Positions 6,029-6,546 of a stretch of DNA of 6,546 nucleotides are shown in pieces. The stretch is from Bacillota bacterium (lineage in GTDB: Bacteria; Bacillota_A; Clostridia; Lachnospirales; WQUN01), in assembly GCA_009786175.1 (NCBI GenBank), contig WQTQ01000090.1, forward strand, positions 1-6,546, in the 5' to 3' direction. The notes under the pieces were generated by a model. It made no database searches, was not told where the DNA came from, and saw only the letters and a program-made list of their open reading frames with translations. The translations under genes and the position numbers were made by a program. Each line of letters begins with the position of its first letter. The stretch's first letter is position 1.

Positions 6029-6080
6029 TTGAAAACTACCCCCTGATATCACACTCCCAGTGTGATATCAGGGGGTAGTT
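6029..6080. repeat. Palindromic hairpin repeat, copy 2
   Basis: Bases 6034-6055 pair perfectly with 6059-6080 (22 bp) around a CCC loop. The outer arm is the same CTACCCCCTGATATCACA as in copy 1 at 98-148; only the inner few bases differ between copies, and they stay complementary. It lies 37 bases upstream of the -35 of the ferredoxin promoter. No T tract follows. The retained pairing with a changed centre suggests the fold or a two-fold protein site is what matters, or a family of dispersed hairpins. Confidence 0.9.
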
Positions 6081-6089
6081 ATTTACTAC

Positions 6090-6119
6090 AAGCACTTTAT
6101 TTTTTTAAATAAAATGCTT
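6090..6119. repeat. AT-rich inverted repeat overlapping the ferredoxin -35
   Basis: AAGCACTTTATTT (6090-6102) pairs with AAATAAAATGCTT (6107-6119) over 13 positions with one mismatch (6095 with 6114) and a TTTT loop. The right arm shares its last two bases with the TTGACA promoter element. It could be a repressor site for the ferredoxin operon. As a transcript hairpin it could equally terminate transcription arriving from degV, though the T run lies in the loop, not after the stem. Confidence 0.5.
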
Positions 6120-6146
6120 GACATTCTATCGTCATAATATTAAGAT
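6118..6146 (+). promoter_or_regulatory. Sigma-A-type promoter of the ferredoxin operon
   Basis: A perfect TTGACA (6118-6123) is followed after 17 bases by TAAGAT (6141-6146). The predicted start near 6153 gives a leader of about 30 bases with GGAGG close to the start codon. The AT-rich inverted repeat at 6090-6119 touches the -35. Confidence 0.65.
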
Positions 6147-6183
6147 ATTAATACAGTCTAATATATTAATGTGGAGGGCAGTA

Positions 6184-6393
6184 ATGAGTAAGTCAAAAAA
6201 ATTGGCGACAGTAGGCAATCAATGCGTATCTTGCGGTGTGTGTGAGAAGGTATGTCCGCTAGGTGCTGTATCAATACACAAGGGAATGTATGCTGTTATT
6301 GATGAGCAAAAATGTGTTGGGTGTGGAAAATGCGCTGCTGCTTGCCCTGCATCCGTAATAGAAATTGCAGAAAGGCAGGGTGCTAAAGCATGA
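6184..6393 (+). CDS. Small 2[4Fe-4S] ferredoxin-like protein
   Basis: The 69-residue protein carries two CxxCxxCxxxCP motifs: C14, C17, C20, C24-P25 and C44, C47, C50, C54-P55. Each should contribute to a [4Fe-4S] cluster, as in bacterial-type ferredoxins that carry low-potential electrons in the cytoplasm. ATG 6184 follows GGAGG (6173-6177) at 6 bases; the open frame runs further upstream but without a site and into the promoter. The basic start MSKSKK and the tail RQGAKA lie outside the cluster fold. The stop codon overlaps the start of the next gene as ATGA, which indicates a tightly coupled operon. That partner is broken by an insertion sequence, so the ferredoxin may have lost its redox partner. 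The partner's identity is inferred. Confidence 0.9.
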   Translation: MSKSKKLATVGNQCVSCGVCEKVCPLGAVSIHKGMYAVIDEQKCVGCGKCAAACPASVIEIAERQGAKA

Positions 6394-6464
6394 AGAAAAA
6401 ACATTGGTACGACTATTTATGGATTGCATCAATAGTATATTTATCACTAGGGTCTATCCGATAA
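6390..6464 (+). pseudogene. 5' fragment of a second iron-sulfur operon gene, interrupted by an IS
   Basis: The ATG at 6390 overlaps the ferredoxin stop. The frame reads MKKKHWYDYLWIASIVYLSL and then enters the insertion sequence, adding GSIR before a stop at 6462-6464. The start recalls clostridial 4Fe-4S membrane-associated proteins that begin with a similar KKxxWYDYLW and a hydrophobic segment and carry Cys-rich motifs further on. This is my recollection of the family, not a search. Only about 20 native codons remain here; the rest, if kept, lies beyond the element and outside the window. Confidence 0.65.
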
Positions 6465-6546
6465 TTGCAAAATTGCACAAAATCTGTTAAACTCCGACTG
6501 GTGAAGAAAATGGCGACAGAAAAATATGAAATAACAGACGAGCAAT
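6450..6546 (+). mobile_element. Left end of an IS5-family-like insertion sequence (partial)
   Basis: Similarity to the interrupted gene stops at about 6449. The following bases, GGGTCTATCCGATAATTGCA, look like the terminal inverted repeat of an IS5-family element of the IS427/IS1031 type, and a transposase-like start codon follows about 60 bases later. The exact edge (6449-6451) is uncertain. A TA or CTAG target duplication is possible, but the right end is outside the window. Confidence 0.65.
6510..6546 (+). CDS. IS5-family-like transposase, N-terminal fragment
   Basis: Twelve codons are visible, MATEKYEITDEQ, and the window then ends one base into the next codon. The KYEITDEQ start, usually followed by Trp, is characteristic of IS5-family (DUF4096-type) transposases, which cut and rejoin DNA with a DDE catalytic domain further on. 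An in-frame GTG lies nine bases upstream at 6501, so the start could be there. The call rests on this short stretch together with the terminal-repeat-like sequence before it. Confidence 0.6.
   Translation, partial: MATEKYEITDEQ

Noticed and set aside
5839..6078. Rightward open frame of 79 codons in the gap before the ferredoxin
   Set aside because: It runs into the palindromic repeat, lacks a ribosome binding site and resembles no known protein.

Overview
The window reads as part of a chromosome from a member of class Clostridia (Firmicutes). The evidence is strong AGGAGG-type ribosome binding sites, occasional TTG starts, a DegV protein, a clostridial-style MFS carrier, an adjacent psd-pssA pair and a small 2[4Fe-4S] ferredoxin. 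Base composition is moderate and genes lie on both strands. A finer taxonomic placement cannot be supported from the sequence alone. No tRNA, rRNA or CRISPR array is visible.

Layout. Bases 1-220 hold a factor-independent terminator for a gene left of the window, a 47-base palindromic hairpin, and an ECF-type promoter. The promoter drives a short sigma gene (222-575) that keeps region 2 but lacks region 4. Converging on it from the minus strand is a two-gene operon, psd then pssA (2175-619). Together these make phosphatidylserine from CDP-diacylglycerol and serine and decarboxylate it to phosphatidylethanolamine. A short divergent intergenic region with an inverted repeat separates psd from a rightward MFS transporter (2349-3518). 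This is followed by a lipoprotein (3592-4818) that looks like a GH26 glycosidase without its catalytic acids, and by a degV gene with its own promoter (4920-5759).

Bases 5760-6183 contain no convincing gene. They hold possible RNA stems, a second copy of the palindromic hairpin seen at the left end, an AT-rich inverted repeat and a sigma-A-type promoter. That promoter drives a ferredoxin gene (6184-6393) overlapping the start of a second gene by ATGA. The second gene is cut after about 20 codons by the left end of an IS5-family-like insertion sequence that runs off the window.

Main points of interest: two copies of a near-perfect hairpin about 5.9 kb apart, each just upstream of a promoter; a sigma gene reduced to region 2 behind an intact ECF promoter; non-consensus active-site residues in both phosphatidylethanolamine-pathway enzymes; a secreted pseudo-GH26 lipoprotein; and an IS insertion that breaks an iron-sulfur operon. 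I found no clearly new multi-gene system. All family assignments come from reading motifs, not from database searches.
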